A stretch of 17,387 nucleotides of DNA from Nitrososphaerales archaeon TH5894 (lineage in GTDB: Archaea > Thermoproteota > Nitrososphaeria > Nitrososphaerales > Nitrososphaeraceae). The stretch covers positions 1-17,387 of the forward strand of contig JAATVK010000029.1 in the NCBI GenBank assembly GCA_014523485.1, read 5' to 3'. Below are positions 6,622-14,290 of this stretch, in pieces (the stretch's first letter is position 1; each line of letters starts with the position of its first letter). Position numbers and translations under genes: made by a program. The notes under the pieces were generated by a model, which saw only the letters and a program-made list of their open reading frames with translations, did not search any database and was not told the DNA's origin.

Positions 6622-8038
6622 TTAAAGCCGCCAATTTGGGCATAGTAGTATCAACTTTTTCTCGGATTAATAAGTTGTAATAGTTTACTAAAATATCTAC
6701 CATTAACAAGAGGCCTATTCCACCACCAAAAAGACCTAATACATCCGAAATCGAAGCTAAGAGTCCAATTGCAATACCACCAATTATGGTTACGGAGGGA
6801 ATATATTTATCTAACACATTTTGTACAGAATTCTGTGATCTTCTGAAACCAGGTATTTGAACATCTGCATCTAAGAGATTTTTCGCAGCCGCTTTTGCAG
6901 AGAGTCCTCCGAGTTCAACCCATAGTCGACCAAATACAGTCACAATCGCTGTTACAAAGATAATATTCACTACTGCCCGAATTGGGTCTTGAACAACTAT
7001 ATCAAGTCCCCTTGGAGTGGTAATATAATACAATAATCCACCGGTAGGAGTCTGCGGTTGTCCAGGGTCAAACTGAGCTATCCAGTTAAAAAATGGATTA
7101 TCATTTTGTGGATTATAATTTGCCCATAACATTTGCCCCATAAAAATTGCATTTGCAACCAATGCTGTGGCTAAAATTACTGGAATATTAGAAACATAAA
7201 GAAGTTTAATTGGATAAACTGCTGTAAAGCCTCTATACTTCGTTGAAACAATTGGAATATCAATATGGATTCCCTGTGTGTATACAAGAAGGGCCAAAAC
7301 ACCTCCAGTCAAAATAAAGGTAAAAATACTTGGTAACTGACCACTTCTAAAGAAAGTATCAGAAAGATCTCCAGTTGCTGCAGAATCAATTATAAAAGGA
7401 ATAATTCCAACAGGACCATCAGGTCCAGCAACAGGACTAAATACACTCCATAAGATTGTTTGAGCCACCCCCGCCATAATAAACAAACTTATCCCTGATC
7501 CTAATCCCCAACCCTTTTGGATTAATTCATCTAATAGCATTACAATAAGACTCGTAAATATCAATTGTGCTATCAAAATCGGTACAAAGTCAGGTGAGGC
7601 AACTAAGGGTCCATAGACACTTGCTCCATAGAGACCTCCCTCTGCAATAATCACAATAATAGTTACAATTTTAGTTGCTGAAGTAAAGAGGGCTCGATCA
7701 TCAGGATTTTTGAAGTTTAATTTTAAAATGTCTGACCCCTTAAGCAATTGCATAAGTAATCCAGCAGTTACAATAGGTCCTATTCCAAGTTCTAATATAG
7801 TTCCCTGTTGTGCGGCAAAAATCACACGTGCAAATGCGAGAAAATCGAATTGAGGTTCATCAGTGACACCATAGAGAGGAACCTGACCCATTACCAAGTA
7901 TGCAAAAACAGCTATACCACACCAGACGAATTTTTCGGTTAAAGAAATTTTCTTCTTTGGTTTTTCTACTTGGGGAATATATCTCGATATTGTTTTTACT
8001 GATTTTCTAATAAAACCTTCATTCTGAACTGTGTTCAT
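6605..8038 (-). CDS. secY: Preprotein translocase channel SecY
   Basis: This 477-aa polytopic membrane protein is SecY/Sec61 alpha, the protein-conducting channel for secretion and membrane insertion. It has about ten hydrophobic helices. A short N-terminal cytoplasmic tail (about 1-30, Lys-rich) is followed by TM1 with FAYLVMGQVPLYG and the plug region containing GTILELGIGPIVTAG (about 79-93), the strongest SecY signature. Another is QKGWGLGSGISLFI (about 174-187). An extended extracellular insert (about 309-337, ending QPQTPTGGLLYY) is larger than in many homologues. The start is ATG at 8038, overlapping the end of rpl15 by 20 nt, and the 3' end overlaps adk by 17 nt. Such overlaps imply translational coupling. 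Confidence 0.96.
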   Translation of the reverse strand: MNTVQNEGFIRKSVKTISRYIPQVEKPKKKISLTEKFVWCGIAVFAYLVMGQVPLYGVTDEPQFDFLAFARVIFAAQQGTILELGIGPIVTAGLLMQLLKGSDILKLNFKNPDDRALFTSATKIVTIIVIIAEGGLYGASVYGPLVASPDFVPILIAQLIFTSLIVMLLDELIQKGWGLGSGISLFIMAGVAQTILWSVFSPVAGPDGPVGIIPFIIDSAATGDLSDTFFRSGQLPSIFTFILTGGVLALLVYTQGIHIDIPIVSTKYRGFTAVYPIKLLYVSNIPVILATALVANAIFMGQMLWANYNPQNDNPFFNWIAQFDPGQPQTPTGGLLYYITTPRGLDIVVQDPIRAVVNIIFVTAIVTVFGRLWVELGGLSAKAAAKNLLDADVQIPGFRRSQNSVQNVLDKYIPSVTIIGGIAIGLLASISDVLGLFGGGIGLLLMVDILVNYYNLLIREKVDTTMPKLAALIGRKD

Positions 8039-8456
8039 TGAAAATTACATTTCCTCCAATTGCTTTAATTTTCTCAACTGCCCGTCGAGAAATTTGCTCT
8101 ACCTTTACAGTCATTTTAGTTGTGACCCTTCCTGCTCCTAACAACTTGTTGATTCCAAGAGTAGTTAAATCTAAAGTTTCACGTTCATTAGATTTGTTTT
8201 TGATATGTTCAGTGTATAATAAATCCAAATCTCTCAAATTAGCCCATTTTTTTACTTTAATTTTATGATGAGATTTAGATTGAGGATGTCCAAAATGATC
8301 TGGTTCTTCAATAACAGTACGTATCCAGAAATGCTTATGTTTACCAGCTTGTCCCACACCACCTCTGGAACCGGACTGTCTATGTTGACCAATCTGTCCC
8401 CATCCACAATACCGCGTTCCACGTTGCCTCCTACTTTTTCGTAATCTAGTAGCCAC
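8019..8456 (-). CDS. rpl15: Large ribosomal subunit protein L15 (uL15)
   Basis: This 145-aa archaeal L15 of the 50S subunit has an Arg-rich N-terminal extension that threads into rRNA (ATRLRKSRRQRGTRYCGWG), followed by GQHRQSGSRGGVGQAGKHKH and a C-terminal globular part ending EKIKAIGG. I place the start at GTG (8456) rather than the TTG two codons upstream. The sequence AAGGAG ends 8 nt before GTG, good Shine-Dalgarno spacing, but only 2 nt before TTG. Starting at GTG also gives the family's usual beginning M-A-T-R-L-R-K. A 79-nt gap separates it from rpl30, and its stop lies inside secY. Confidence 0.95.
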   Translation of the reverse strand: MATRLRKSRRQRGTRYCGWGQIGQHRQSGSRGGVGQAGKHKHFWIRTVIEEPDHFGHPQSKSHHKIKVKKWANLRDLDLLYTEHIKNKSNERETLDLTTLGINKLLGAGRVTTKMTVKVEQISRRAVEKIKAIGGNVIFNEHSSE

Positions 8457-8541
8457 AATCAAGACTCCTTAATTTGTTTTTATGAATAGAAAACATTAGA
8501 AAAATCATCATCATTCCTGCATAAATAAAATTTTGTAGTAT

Positions 8542-9000
8542 TTATATCATTCTCCTTACTAGATTAATCAATTCGTTGTTTTCTCCGAGCGTACCTTTCT
8601 GAGTATATTGAGTTTTTGTCTTTCTCTTGAACCCACCTTTAGGAGGACTTAATGAAAACCAAGGTTTCAGATCTTCTAATTCAGATAAACTAATATTATT
8701 TTTATGAATCACAGTCGCTAAATCAGCGATAGTTTTGTTATTTGAGGGATGATTAGAATCCTTTACCGAATGTAATCCTTTTTTTCTCCCTCTTTTTTCC
8801 AAGAGTTCTTTAATAATTGATTCATCAACAGATTTCCAAGCAACAATGTCTTTCACTTTACGTAACATTCCTAAGGTTTGATTATTTTCTGAAACTAGGG
8901 TTGCATTAAACTTTTTTCTCAGGTTTAAATTTTCTAAAGTTTTATCTGCCCAGCTTGGAACATTAACTATTCCACGAATTCTAACAACTAAATACACCAT
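8542..9000 (-). CDS. rpl30: Large ribosomal subunit protein L30 (uL30), archaeal type
   Basis: This 152-aa archaeal/eukaryotic-type L30 is a 50S subunit protein. The ferredoxin-like core starts at once (YLVVRIRG, about 3-10) and runs through LNLRKKFNATLV and MLRKVKDIVAWKSVDE. It is followed by the archaeal C-terminal extension with the L30e/L7-like segment FSLSPPKGGFKRKTK (about 114-128). It is much longer than bacterial L30 (about 60 aa) and normal for archaea. The ATG start at 9000 is 9 nt after the rps5 stop. An AGGT is the best ribosome-binding match and is weak, so translation is probably coupled to rps5. The 79-nt non-coding gap downstream shows no gene. Confidence 0.94.
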   Translation of the reverse strand: MVYLVVRIRGIVNVPSWADKTLENLNLRKKFNATLVSENNQTLGMLRKVKDIVAWKSVDESIIKELLEKRGRKKGLHSVKDSNHPSNNKTIADLATVIHKNNISLSELEDLKPWFSLSPPKGGFKRKTKTQYTQKGTLGENNELINLVRRMI

Positions 9001-9009
9001 ATTACATCA

Positions 9010-9630
9010 TTAACCTGCTGTATATGTACTTCTTAAAGCATTGAATATAGCTTTTGTGGTTGAAGCCATAGTATTTGTTGAGCCATAGGATTTAGTCCAT
9101 GCATCTTTAAGTCCAGCCAATTTTAATAGTTTTTTTATATCTTCTCCCGCTACCAACCCTAATCCTCTAGGGCCGGGTAATATCTCAAGCGTTACACTTC
9201 CACCCTTTCCAGATACCTGAAATGGAATCGAATGTAATTGATTACATCTACATTCCCAACTGCCACATCCAAGTTTTATTGGAATAACATTTAGATAAGA
9301 AGCGGTAGTAGCTTTGTCAATCGCATTTCGCATTTGTGCTGCCTTTCCTTTACCTATTCCAAACCACCCGCCTTCATTTCCTACTGCAACCAATGCATCA
9401 AATCTGGTCATTTCACCAGCGTCAGTTTGTTTTTGAACAATTCCGACATGTACTACTTGGCTTTTCATATCAGGAAGTAGTTGTTTTACAATTTCAGATT
9501 CTTGGATACGCATCCCGTTTTCGAAAACTTGTTCCATAGAAGATATCTTGCCACCTGCAACAAGCATACCTAATGTTGTTCGAGGTTTCCATTCTACTTG
9601 TTTTTCTTCTCTACGAAACTGGTGACTCAT
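9010..9630 (-). CDS. rps5: Small ribosomal subunit protein S5 (uS5)
   Basis: This 206-aa archaeal S5 of the 30S decoding region has an N-terminal S5 dsRBD-like domain (about 50-115) with VVHVGIVQKQTDAGEMTRF and GWFGIGKGKA. The C-terminal S5 domain (about 130-200) has the signature LPGPRGLGLVAGEDIKKLL. It also contains the CGSWECRC segment seen in archaeal and eukaryotic S5, with three closely spaced cysteines. The ATG start at 9630 overlaps the rpl18 stop by 4 nt. GGGAG lies about 9 nt upstream inside rpl18, so the start is well supported and coupled. Confidence 0.96.
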   Translation of the reverse strand: MSHQFRREEKQVEWKPRTTLGMLVAGGKISSMEQVFENGMRIQESEIVKQLLPDMKSQVVHVGIVQKQTDAGEMTRFDALVAVGNEGGWFGIGKGKAAQMRNAIDKATTASYLNVIPIKLGCGSWECRCNQLHSIPFQVSGKGGSVTLEILPGPRGLGLVAGEDIKKLLKLAGLKDAWTKSYGSTNTMASTTKAIFNALRSTYTAG

Positions 9631-10283
9631 TGATTTAGTCTCCCTTCAGTTTGATTTATCTTGTCGTGTTTATTAGACTTTTGCACATTATTATTTTCAT
9701 TTCTTATAAAATTCTGAACATCTATATTCATTATTTTTTCTTTACACTCCTCAAAATGACTTTTATAATTTTCAGGATTTAAACCATTTTTTATAATAGT
9801 AGAAAATCTTTTATTATAAGTTCCTGCATCCGACTTTAAATCTGATGCATAAGCAGATATATGTTCACCAGAAATTCGTTCTGTGCTTGGAAAAGAGTCT
9901 TGAGACGATGGTATCTCGATCCCGCCATCTATTATCCCTTTTAAACAGGCCGATATCCTTTCCGTAAAAGTATCTTTACCTGTATAAAGTATAGCATTAT
10001 TAATTCCCTTAAAAATGGCTTTTTTTCCTAGTAATAATCCTGTTAAGTAACAGGCAGGAAGAGAATTTAAAGAACCTTTCCAACCAATTTTTTGTAAATT
10101 AGTACTATGAGCTGATGTAATTACCTTATCACCAGTGATCAAAGGTTCTATTATTTGTGTTAAAATATTTTGATTTGTAACTTTTATGGTTATAAACTTC
10201 TTTTTACTTAATAATAACGATGAGCGTTTATGATAATTAGTTTTTCTTTCTCTAATTCTCTTTAAAGTGTTTATATAATTCAT
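9627..10283 (-). CDS. rpl18: Large ribosomal subunit protein L18 (uL18)
   Basis: This 218-aa archaeal L18 binds 5S rRNA in the central protuberance. The basic start (MNYINTLKRIRERKTNYHKR) is followed by the L18 core. That core includes THE nucleotide-contact region around LQKIGWKGSLNSLPACYLTGLLLGKKA, with GWKGSLNSLPA at about residues 87-97, and later GIIDGGIEIP. The tail after about residue 190 is a lysine/asparagine-rich extension. The frame is open to a GTG at 10334, but I choose ATG 10283. It begins with the family's normal N-terminus, has GGAG 11 nt upstream, and the longer version would overlap the TATA box. It ends with a 4-nt overlap with rps5. In most archaea L19e or L32e precedes it; here larB does. 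Confidence 0.93.
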   Translation of the reverse strand: MNYINTLKRIRERKTNYHKRSSLLLSKKKFITIKVTNQNILTQIIEPLITGDKVITSAHSTNLQKIGWKGSLNSLPACYLTGLLLGKKAIFKGINNAILYTGKDTFTERISACLKGIIDGGIEIPSSQDSFPSTERISGEHISAYASDLKSDAGTYNKRFSTIIKNGLNPENYKSHFEECKEKIMNIDVQNFIRNENNNVQKSNKHDKINQTEGRLNQ

Positions 10284-10333
10284 TATTGTTTTTTCTCCAA
10301 TTTTTTGATAATAAATGCAGAATTTTACAAGCA

Positions 10334-10341
10334 CTTATAAA
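10334..10341 (-). promoter_or_regulatory. TATA box for the rpl18-cbf5 run
   Basis: On the minus strand the sequence is TTTATAAG, close to the archaeal TATA consensus, 51-58 nt before the L18 ATG in the gap after larB. A start about 25 nt downstream would give a leader of nearly 30 nt that includes the GGAG ribosome-binding site. This suggests the ribosomal-SecY run has its own promoter even though larB lies just upstream on the same strand. Confidence 0.5.
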
Positions 10342-10348
10342 CGTTCTA

Positions 10349-11152
10349 TTACTCATTTTTATCCACTGTAGGATTTTTTATAGTGCTCATTCTATTAGCA
10401 ATCAATGCAGCGAATGAACCTGCTCCTATCCCATTATCTATATTTACTACAGTTAATCCAAGTGCACAGCTCTGTAGCATTGAAGATAGAGCAGCAATAC
10501 CATTAGAACCAAATCCATAACCAACCGAGGTAGGAACTCCGATAACAGGTACATTTACGCATGAGGCGACCAAGGAGGCTAAGGCACCTTCCATACCTGC
10601 AACTACTACTACGGCTTGAACATCTTCTGAAATCATCTTTTCTAGAGTTGGAAATATTCGATGAATTCCTGCTATACCGATGTCATATGAAATAATTGAG
10701 TCACAATTCATTGCTTTAGCCATTAATCTTGATTCTTCTGCTATACCGATATCAGAAGTACCTCCTGAAATAATTCCTATTTTATAATGTTGGTATTTAA
10801 ATTTTGAAATTTTTGATAAGAAAATAGTAGAGCTACTTCTACCAATTTCAATATACAAATTCTTTTTTTTTACAAAGTTTATTAATTTTCTTTTATGTTC
10901 CTTTTTGACCTTACTTACAACAATGTTACTGTTAATTTTTAATACTTTTAAAATTATTTTTTCAATATCAGGATAATCTTTATTTGCTGCATATATCACT
11001 TCTGGAATTCCCTTTCGATAATTTCTATTAATATCTAAATTTGCAATATTTTTTCCTATATTGTAAATATAGGAAGAGGTAATTCTTTTTTTTAGCTCAT
11101 TAATTGATATATTTCCATTATTGTATTGAGTTAATAATTCTTCAAATTCCAT
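10349..11152 (-). CDS. larB: LarB, NPN cofactor biosynthesis carboxylase/hydrolase
   Basis: This 267-aa protein is LarB, which makes the first committed step of nickel-pincer nucleotide cofactor synthesis. It carboxylates C5 of the nicotinic acid adenine dinucleotide pyridinium ring and hydrolyses the phosphoanhydride. The N-terminal part has R-x-x-R-x-GIPEVIYA (about 43-55). The C-terminal AIR-carboxylase-like (PurE-related) domain (about 122-255) has SGGTSDIGIAEE, VAGMEGALASLVA and VPTSVGYGFGSNGIAAL. C229 in MLQSC and E188 in GMEGA are 41 residues apart, the same spacing as catalytic C221 and E180 of Lactobacillus plantarum LarB, so both key residues are present. The ATG at 11152 lies 4 nt after the mdh stop, indicating co-transcription. 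A true PurE is excluded by the LarB N-terminal domain and these residues. Confidence 0.93.
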   Translation of the reverse strand: MEFEELLTQYNNGNISINELKKRITSSYIYNIGKNIANLDINRNYRKGIPEVIYAANKDYPDIEKIILKVLKINSNIVVSKVKKEHKRKLINFVKKKNLYIEIGRSSSTIFLSKISKFKYQHYKIGIISGGTSDIGIAEESRLMAKAMNCDSIISYDIGIAGIHRIFPTLEKMISEDVQAVVVVAGMEGALASLVASCVNVPVIGVPTSVGYGFGSNGIAALSSMLQSCALGLTVVNIDNGIGAGSFAALIANRMSTIKNPTVDKNE

Positions 11153-11156
11153 TATG

Positions 11157-12074
11157 TTATTTTTGATTTATCAAATTAATTGCTTCTCTTACACTTGTAA
11201 CTCCTAGATCAAAAATTTTTCTTTCAAATTCGTTTAATTCTAGTTCGATTATCTTTTCTATACCATTGGATCCCAATACGACTGGAACACCTAGACACAA
11301 ATCAGAAATCCCATATTCTCCATCCAGATAGGCAGAAACAGGAATTACTTGTTTTTTGTTTTTTTTCATACTTTCAATCATGGTTGCGACTGCATTTCCG
11401 GGGGCATAGACTGTTGCGCCTTTTAATGCGATAACTTCTGCAGCAACTTTTTTTGTTTTTTCAAAAATTTTTTGACACTGTTCTTTAGATAAAAATTCAC
11501 TTATAGGAAGTCCACCAATTGAAGAAAATCGTATTAAAGGTAACATATTCTCACCATGTTCGCTTATTACCATTGCTTGGATTGAAGCCCTTGAGCAACC
11601 ACTAGCATCATGAATAAAACTTTTAAATCTAGATAAATCTAACATACCTCCCATTCCCAATACCTTGTTTTTATTGATTTTTGTAGTTTTTAACGCCAAA
11701 TAAGTCATAGGATCGAGTGGATTAGTAACAACAACTAAGGTTGCATTCTTTGCATGTGTTAAAATTTTAGTGGCAACATCTTTTACAATACTAGCGTTTA
11801 TCTTCAACAAGTCCATCCTAGTCATTCCAGTTTTTCTTCCCATACCAGCTACGAGAACAATAAAATCAGAATTCTTCATGTCCTCATAAGTATTTGAGCC
11901 TTTTATTTTAGAATCTATTCCGCGTTCAGATAATTGGTGATTTATATCCATTGCTTCACCTTGTGGAAGACCCTCTATCACATCCAAAAGTATTATATCA
12001 TCTAGTTCTCTTAATGCGCAATTTAAGGCCACAGATGCACCTACTTTTCCAGATCCGACTACTGTAATTGTCAT
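11157..12074 (-). CDS. mdh: Malate dehydrogenase (LDH-like family)
   Basis: This 305-aa NAD-dependent 2-hydroxyacid dehydrogenase interconverts malate and oxaloacetate. The Rossmann motif is GSGKVGAS (7-14), and D31 in LLDVIEG favours NAD over NADP. Substrate loop GMGRKTGMTR has R80 at the position that is Arg in malate dehydrogenases and Gln in lactate dehydrogenases, plus R86. N118, the D146/R149 pair (LDLSR) and the catalytic H173 (ISEHGENM) are all present. It acts in the cytoplasm in the TCA cycle or a related carbon route. The ATG at 12074 has a TATA-like AAACTATAATTTAT centred about 26 nt upstream, so the mRNA is probably leaderless. It is followed by larB after 4 nt and is divergent from larC, an unusual pairing discussed in the findings. 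Confidence 0.94.
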   Translation of the reverse strand: MTITVVGSGKVGASVALNCALRELDDIILLDVIEGLPQGEAMDINHQLSERGIDSKIKGSNTYEDMKNSDFIVLVAGMGRKTGMTRMDLLKINASIVKDVATKILTHAKNATLVVVTNPLDPMTYLALKTTKINKNKVLGMGGMLDLSRFKSFIHDASGCSRASIQAMVISEHGENMLPLIRFSSIGGLPISEFLSKEQCQKIFEKTKKVAAEVIALKGATVYAPGNAVATMIESMKKNKKQVIPVSAYLDGEYGISDLCLGVPVVLGSNGIEKIIELELNEFERKIFDLGVTSVREAINLINQK

Positions 12075-12228
12075 AAAGTGGAATTATTTCTGGATAAATT
12101 ATAGTTTACTGAAAATTTCAAAGTATGTTTTGTAATGCGAGCAGTAACTAAAAAATATTGTATTGATAAGCATTTTGATAAAATAAGTAATTTTAATTTA
12201 TGTTTAATTATTATTATAATGTATTAAG
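12075..12228. promoter_or_regulatory. Divergent promoter between mdh-larB and larC-larE
   Basis: This 154-nt AT-rich spacer holds both promoters. Leftward: AAACTATAATTTAT (complement of 12094-12107) lies about 26 nt from the mdh ATG. Rightward: TTTATGTTTAA (12198-12208) lies about 26 nt from the larC TTG. Both spacings fit leaderless transcription. A shared regulator could bind between about 12110 and 12190, but I see no clear palindromic operator. Confidence 0.5.
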
Positions 12229-13482
12229 TTGTCGAAAATTGCTATTATTGATGCTCAGCTTGCTGGTTTATCAGGCGATATGATGTTATCTGCATTAATA
12301 GATCTAGGAGCAAATAAAAAAAAGGTAATTGATTCAATATACCGCTGTGAAGACATTATTCAAGGGAGCAAAATAAAAGATGTCAAATTTGAGAAGGTTA
12401 ATTCTAATGGATTTACTGCAACTAGATTCTATTTGGAATATCAAGACAAAATTCACGAAAGAAAAGGAATTGAAATAATTAAAAATATCTCCAAATTTAC
12501 AGAATATTTGGATTTAAAACCTCGTTCTAAGTCTTTTATTATGGATTCAATAAAGACTTTGATAGAGGCAGAGGCAAAAATCCACGGAGAATCATTAGAT
12601 CAAGTATATCTCCATGAAGCTTCCAGTATTGATACTTTAGCTGATTTAATCGGATGTGCAATTGCATTAGAAGATTTAAGGATTTTTAATTCGAAAATAT
12701 TATCTACTTATATCTCCATAGGTAATGGTTTAACTACTTTTTCTCATGGAACCATTCCAAATCCTACAAATGCAATTCTAGAAATTTTTAAAGGAAAGTC
12801 ATTTGTTTTAACTGGCAATGATCAAGGAGAACTAACTACACCTACAGGAGCAGCAATGTTAGTTAATCTTTCCTCTGAATGTATAAGATATTATCCTCCT
12901 ATTATTCCAGAAAGAATTGGTCTTGGGGCAGGTCATAGAAACCTAAAAAACAGACCCAACGTTTTAAGGATAGTTTTAGGAAAGGATCCGGTTATTTCTG
13001 ATGTAGGTAATGAAAAAATGTTTTTAATTGAAACAAATATAGATGACGTAAATGGAGAGATTGTTGGTAATTTAATAGAAGTTTTGATGGAAGAAGGAGC
13101 AAGAGATGTAACAATTATTCCAGGAATAACCAAGAAAAATCGACCTGTAAACATAATAAGAGTTATTTCTGATATAGTTAAAACTAATAGTCTTATTGAT
13201 AAGTTATTTAAAGAAACTGGAACATCAGGTATAAGAATAAATGAAATAAATAGAATAACTTTAGAAAGGAACATAATAATTATAAAGGTAACTATTAATC
13301 ATTCAAAGTATGATGTCAAAGTAAAAATAACAAAAGATTCATCAAATAACATAATCAATATCAAACCAGAATTTAATGATTTGAAGAAAATAGCAAATAG
13401 TGAAGATAGTTCCTTAAAAGCAATTCAAGAATTAGTTATGTTTCAGATATTTAAAAAATTTAAGGCGAATAGCTATGAGTAG
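12229..13482 (+). CDS. larC: LarC, CTP-dependent nickel insertase for NPN cofactor
   Basis: This 417-aa protein is LarC (DUF111), which in the last step inserts nickel into the dithiolated pincer nucleotide in a CTP-dependent cyclometallation. Family motifs appear in order: GLSGDMMLSALIDLG (13-27), the YLHEASSIDTLADLIG metal-ligand region (127-142), FSHGTIPNP (171-179), GELTTPTGAAM (200-210), and in the C-terminal LarC2 part ETNIDDVNGEI (268-278) and KKNRP (302-306). In L. plantarum, larC1 and larC2 are separate frames joined by programmed frameshift. Here one uninterrupted frame encodes both parts. The start is TTG at 12229. Upstream ATGs are out of frame or stop at once, so this codon (or a nearby non-ATG) must be used. 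Its 3' end overlaps larE by 8 nt. Confidence 0.93.
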   Translation: MSKIAIIDAQLAGLSGDMMLSALIDLGANKKKVIDSIYRCEDIIQGSKIKDVKFEKVNSNGFTATRFYLEYQDKIHERKGIEIIKNISKFTEYLDLKPRSKSFIMDSIKTLIEAEAKIHGESLDQVYLHEASSIDTLADLIGCAIALEDLRIFNSKILSTYISIGNGLTTFSHGTIPNPTNAILEIFKGKSFVLTGNDQGELTTPTGAAMLVNLSSECIRYYPPIIPERIGLGAGHRNLKNRPNVLRIVLGKDPVISDVGNEKMFLIETNIDDVNGEIVGNLIEVLMEEGARDVTIIPGITKKNRPVNIIRVISDIVKTNSLIDKLFKETGTSGIRINEINRITLERNIIIIKVTINHSKYDVKVKITKDSSNNIINIKPEFNDLKKIANSEDSSLKAIQELVMFQIFKKFKANSYE

Positions 13483-14290
13483 TGAACAAAGTCTTTTACA
13501 ATTAAAAGAGTGGTTTAAAAAGAATACAAAAGGAAATGTATTCATCGCATTATCAGGTGGGGTAGATAGTGCGATAGTGGCTTTAGCTGCAAAAAAAGCC
13601 TTAGGTGAGAAAGCAATTGCTATTACTGCCAATTACAAAACTCTGGCATTATTTGAACTAGAAGATGCAAAGAGAGTGGCCCATGAAATAGGAATACAAC
13701 ATATAATAATTGAGTATAACGAGTTAGAAGATGAGAATTTTGTAAAAAATGATATTAACAGATGTTATTACTGTAGAAAAAGTTTGGGGGAAAATATCAA
13801 AAGATACGAAAAGGAATATCATGTAACTGACATCGTTGATGGTACTCATTTGGACGATACTAATGATTATCGTCCTGGCTTGAAAGCGATGAGAGAATAT
13901 AAAATCAAAAGCCCGTTATTAGAACAAAGAATTGGAAAAAAAGAAATAAGAGAAATTGCTAGAGAATATAATATTAGTGTTGCAAATAAGCCTTCTAATT
14001 CATGTTTAGCTTCTAGAATTCCTTATGGTAATAACATAACTCAAGAAAAATTAAAAAAAATAGAAATAGCAGAAGAAAAGGTTAAGGAGTTATTTGATAT
14101 AAGTCATGTTAGAGTAAGGGATCATGGGGAGATCGCAAGAATAGAAGTTGGAAGAGATGAAATGGAAAAAATGTTTAATAAAATAAAACTTAATCAGTTA
14201 GATCTAGAATTAAAAAATATTGGTTTCAAATATGCGTCTTTAGATTTATACGGGTATAGATCTGGTCAGCTAATAGTGATTAATGACTAA
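13475..14290 (+). CDS. larE: LarE, PP-loop sulfur insertase, likely [4Fe-4S] type
   Basis: This 271-aa PP-loop ATP pyrophosphatase is LarE, which adenylylates the carboxylates of the LarB product and replaces them with thiocarboxylates. The PP-loop SGGVDS is at 27-32, the GTHLDD motif is at about 123-128, and VRVRDHGEIARIEV (212-225) carries the conserved arginines R213 and R215. The conserved cysteine is C177 in NSCLASRIPYG. In L. plantarum its counterpart (C176) is consumed as the sulfur donor. Here there is also C97-Y-Y-C100. Three cysteines in this pattern are known for cluster-bearing LarE (Thermotoga maritima type), which binds [4Fe-4S] and passes on an extra sulfide, sparing the protein. 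The ATG at 13475 overlaps larC by 8 nt, and the end overlaps the desulfurase gene by 8 nt. A tRNA-thiolation enzyme is less likely given the CLASR motif and neighbours. Confidence 0.92.
   Translation: MSSEQSLLQLKEWFKKNTKGNVFIALSGGVDSAIVALAAKKALGEKAIAITANYKTLALFELEDAKRVAHEIGIQHIIIEYNELEDENFVKNDINRCYYCRKSLGENIKRYEKEYHVTDIVDGTHLDDTNDYRPGLKAMREYKIKSPLLEQRIGKKEIREIAREYNISVANKPSNSCLASRIPYGNNITQEKLKKIEIAEEKVKELFDISHVRVRDHGEIARIEVGRDEMEKMFNKIKLNQLDLELKNIGFKYASLDLYGYRSGQLIVIND

Noticed and set aside
8038..8268. Plus-strand frame opposite L15 and a second minus-strand frame at 8252-8458
   Set aside because: Both are shadows of the certain rpl15 gene.
8457..8462. L15 start at TTG 8462
   Set aside because: The Shine-Dalgarno sequence would be only 2 nt away; GTG 8456 has proper spacing and matches the family start.
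10284..10334. Longer L18 beginning at GTG 10334
   Set aside because: The extra 17 residues are not L18-like, the GTG overlaps a good TATA box, and the internal ATG at 10283 has a GGAG site and the normal family N-terminus.
12933..13274. 113-codon minus-strand frame
   Set aside because: It is an antisense shadow of larC, which has clear family motifs across the same region.
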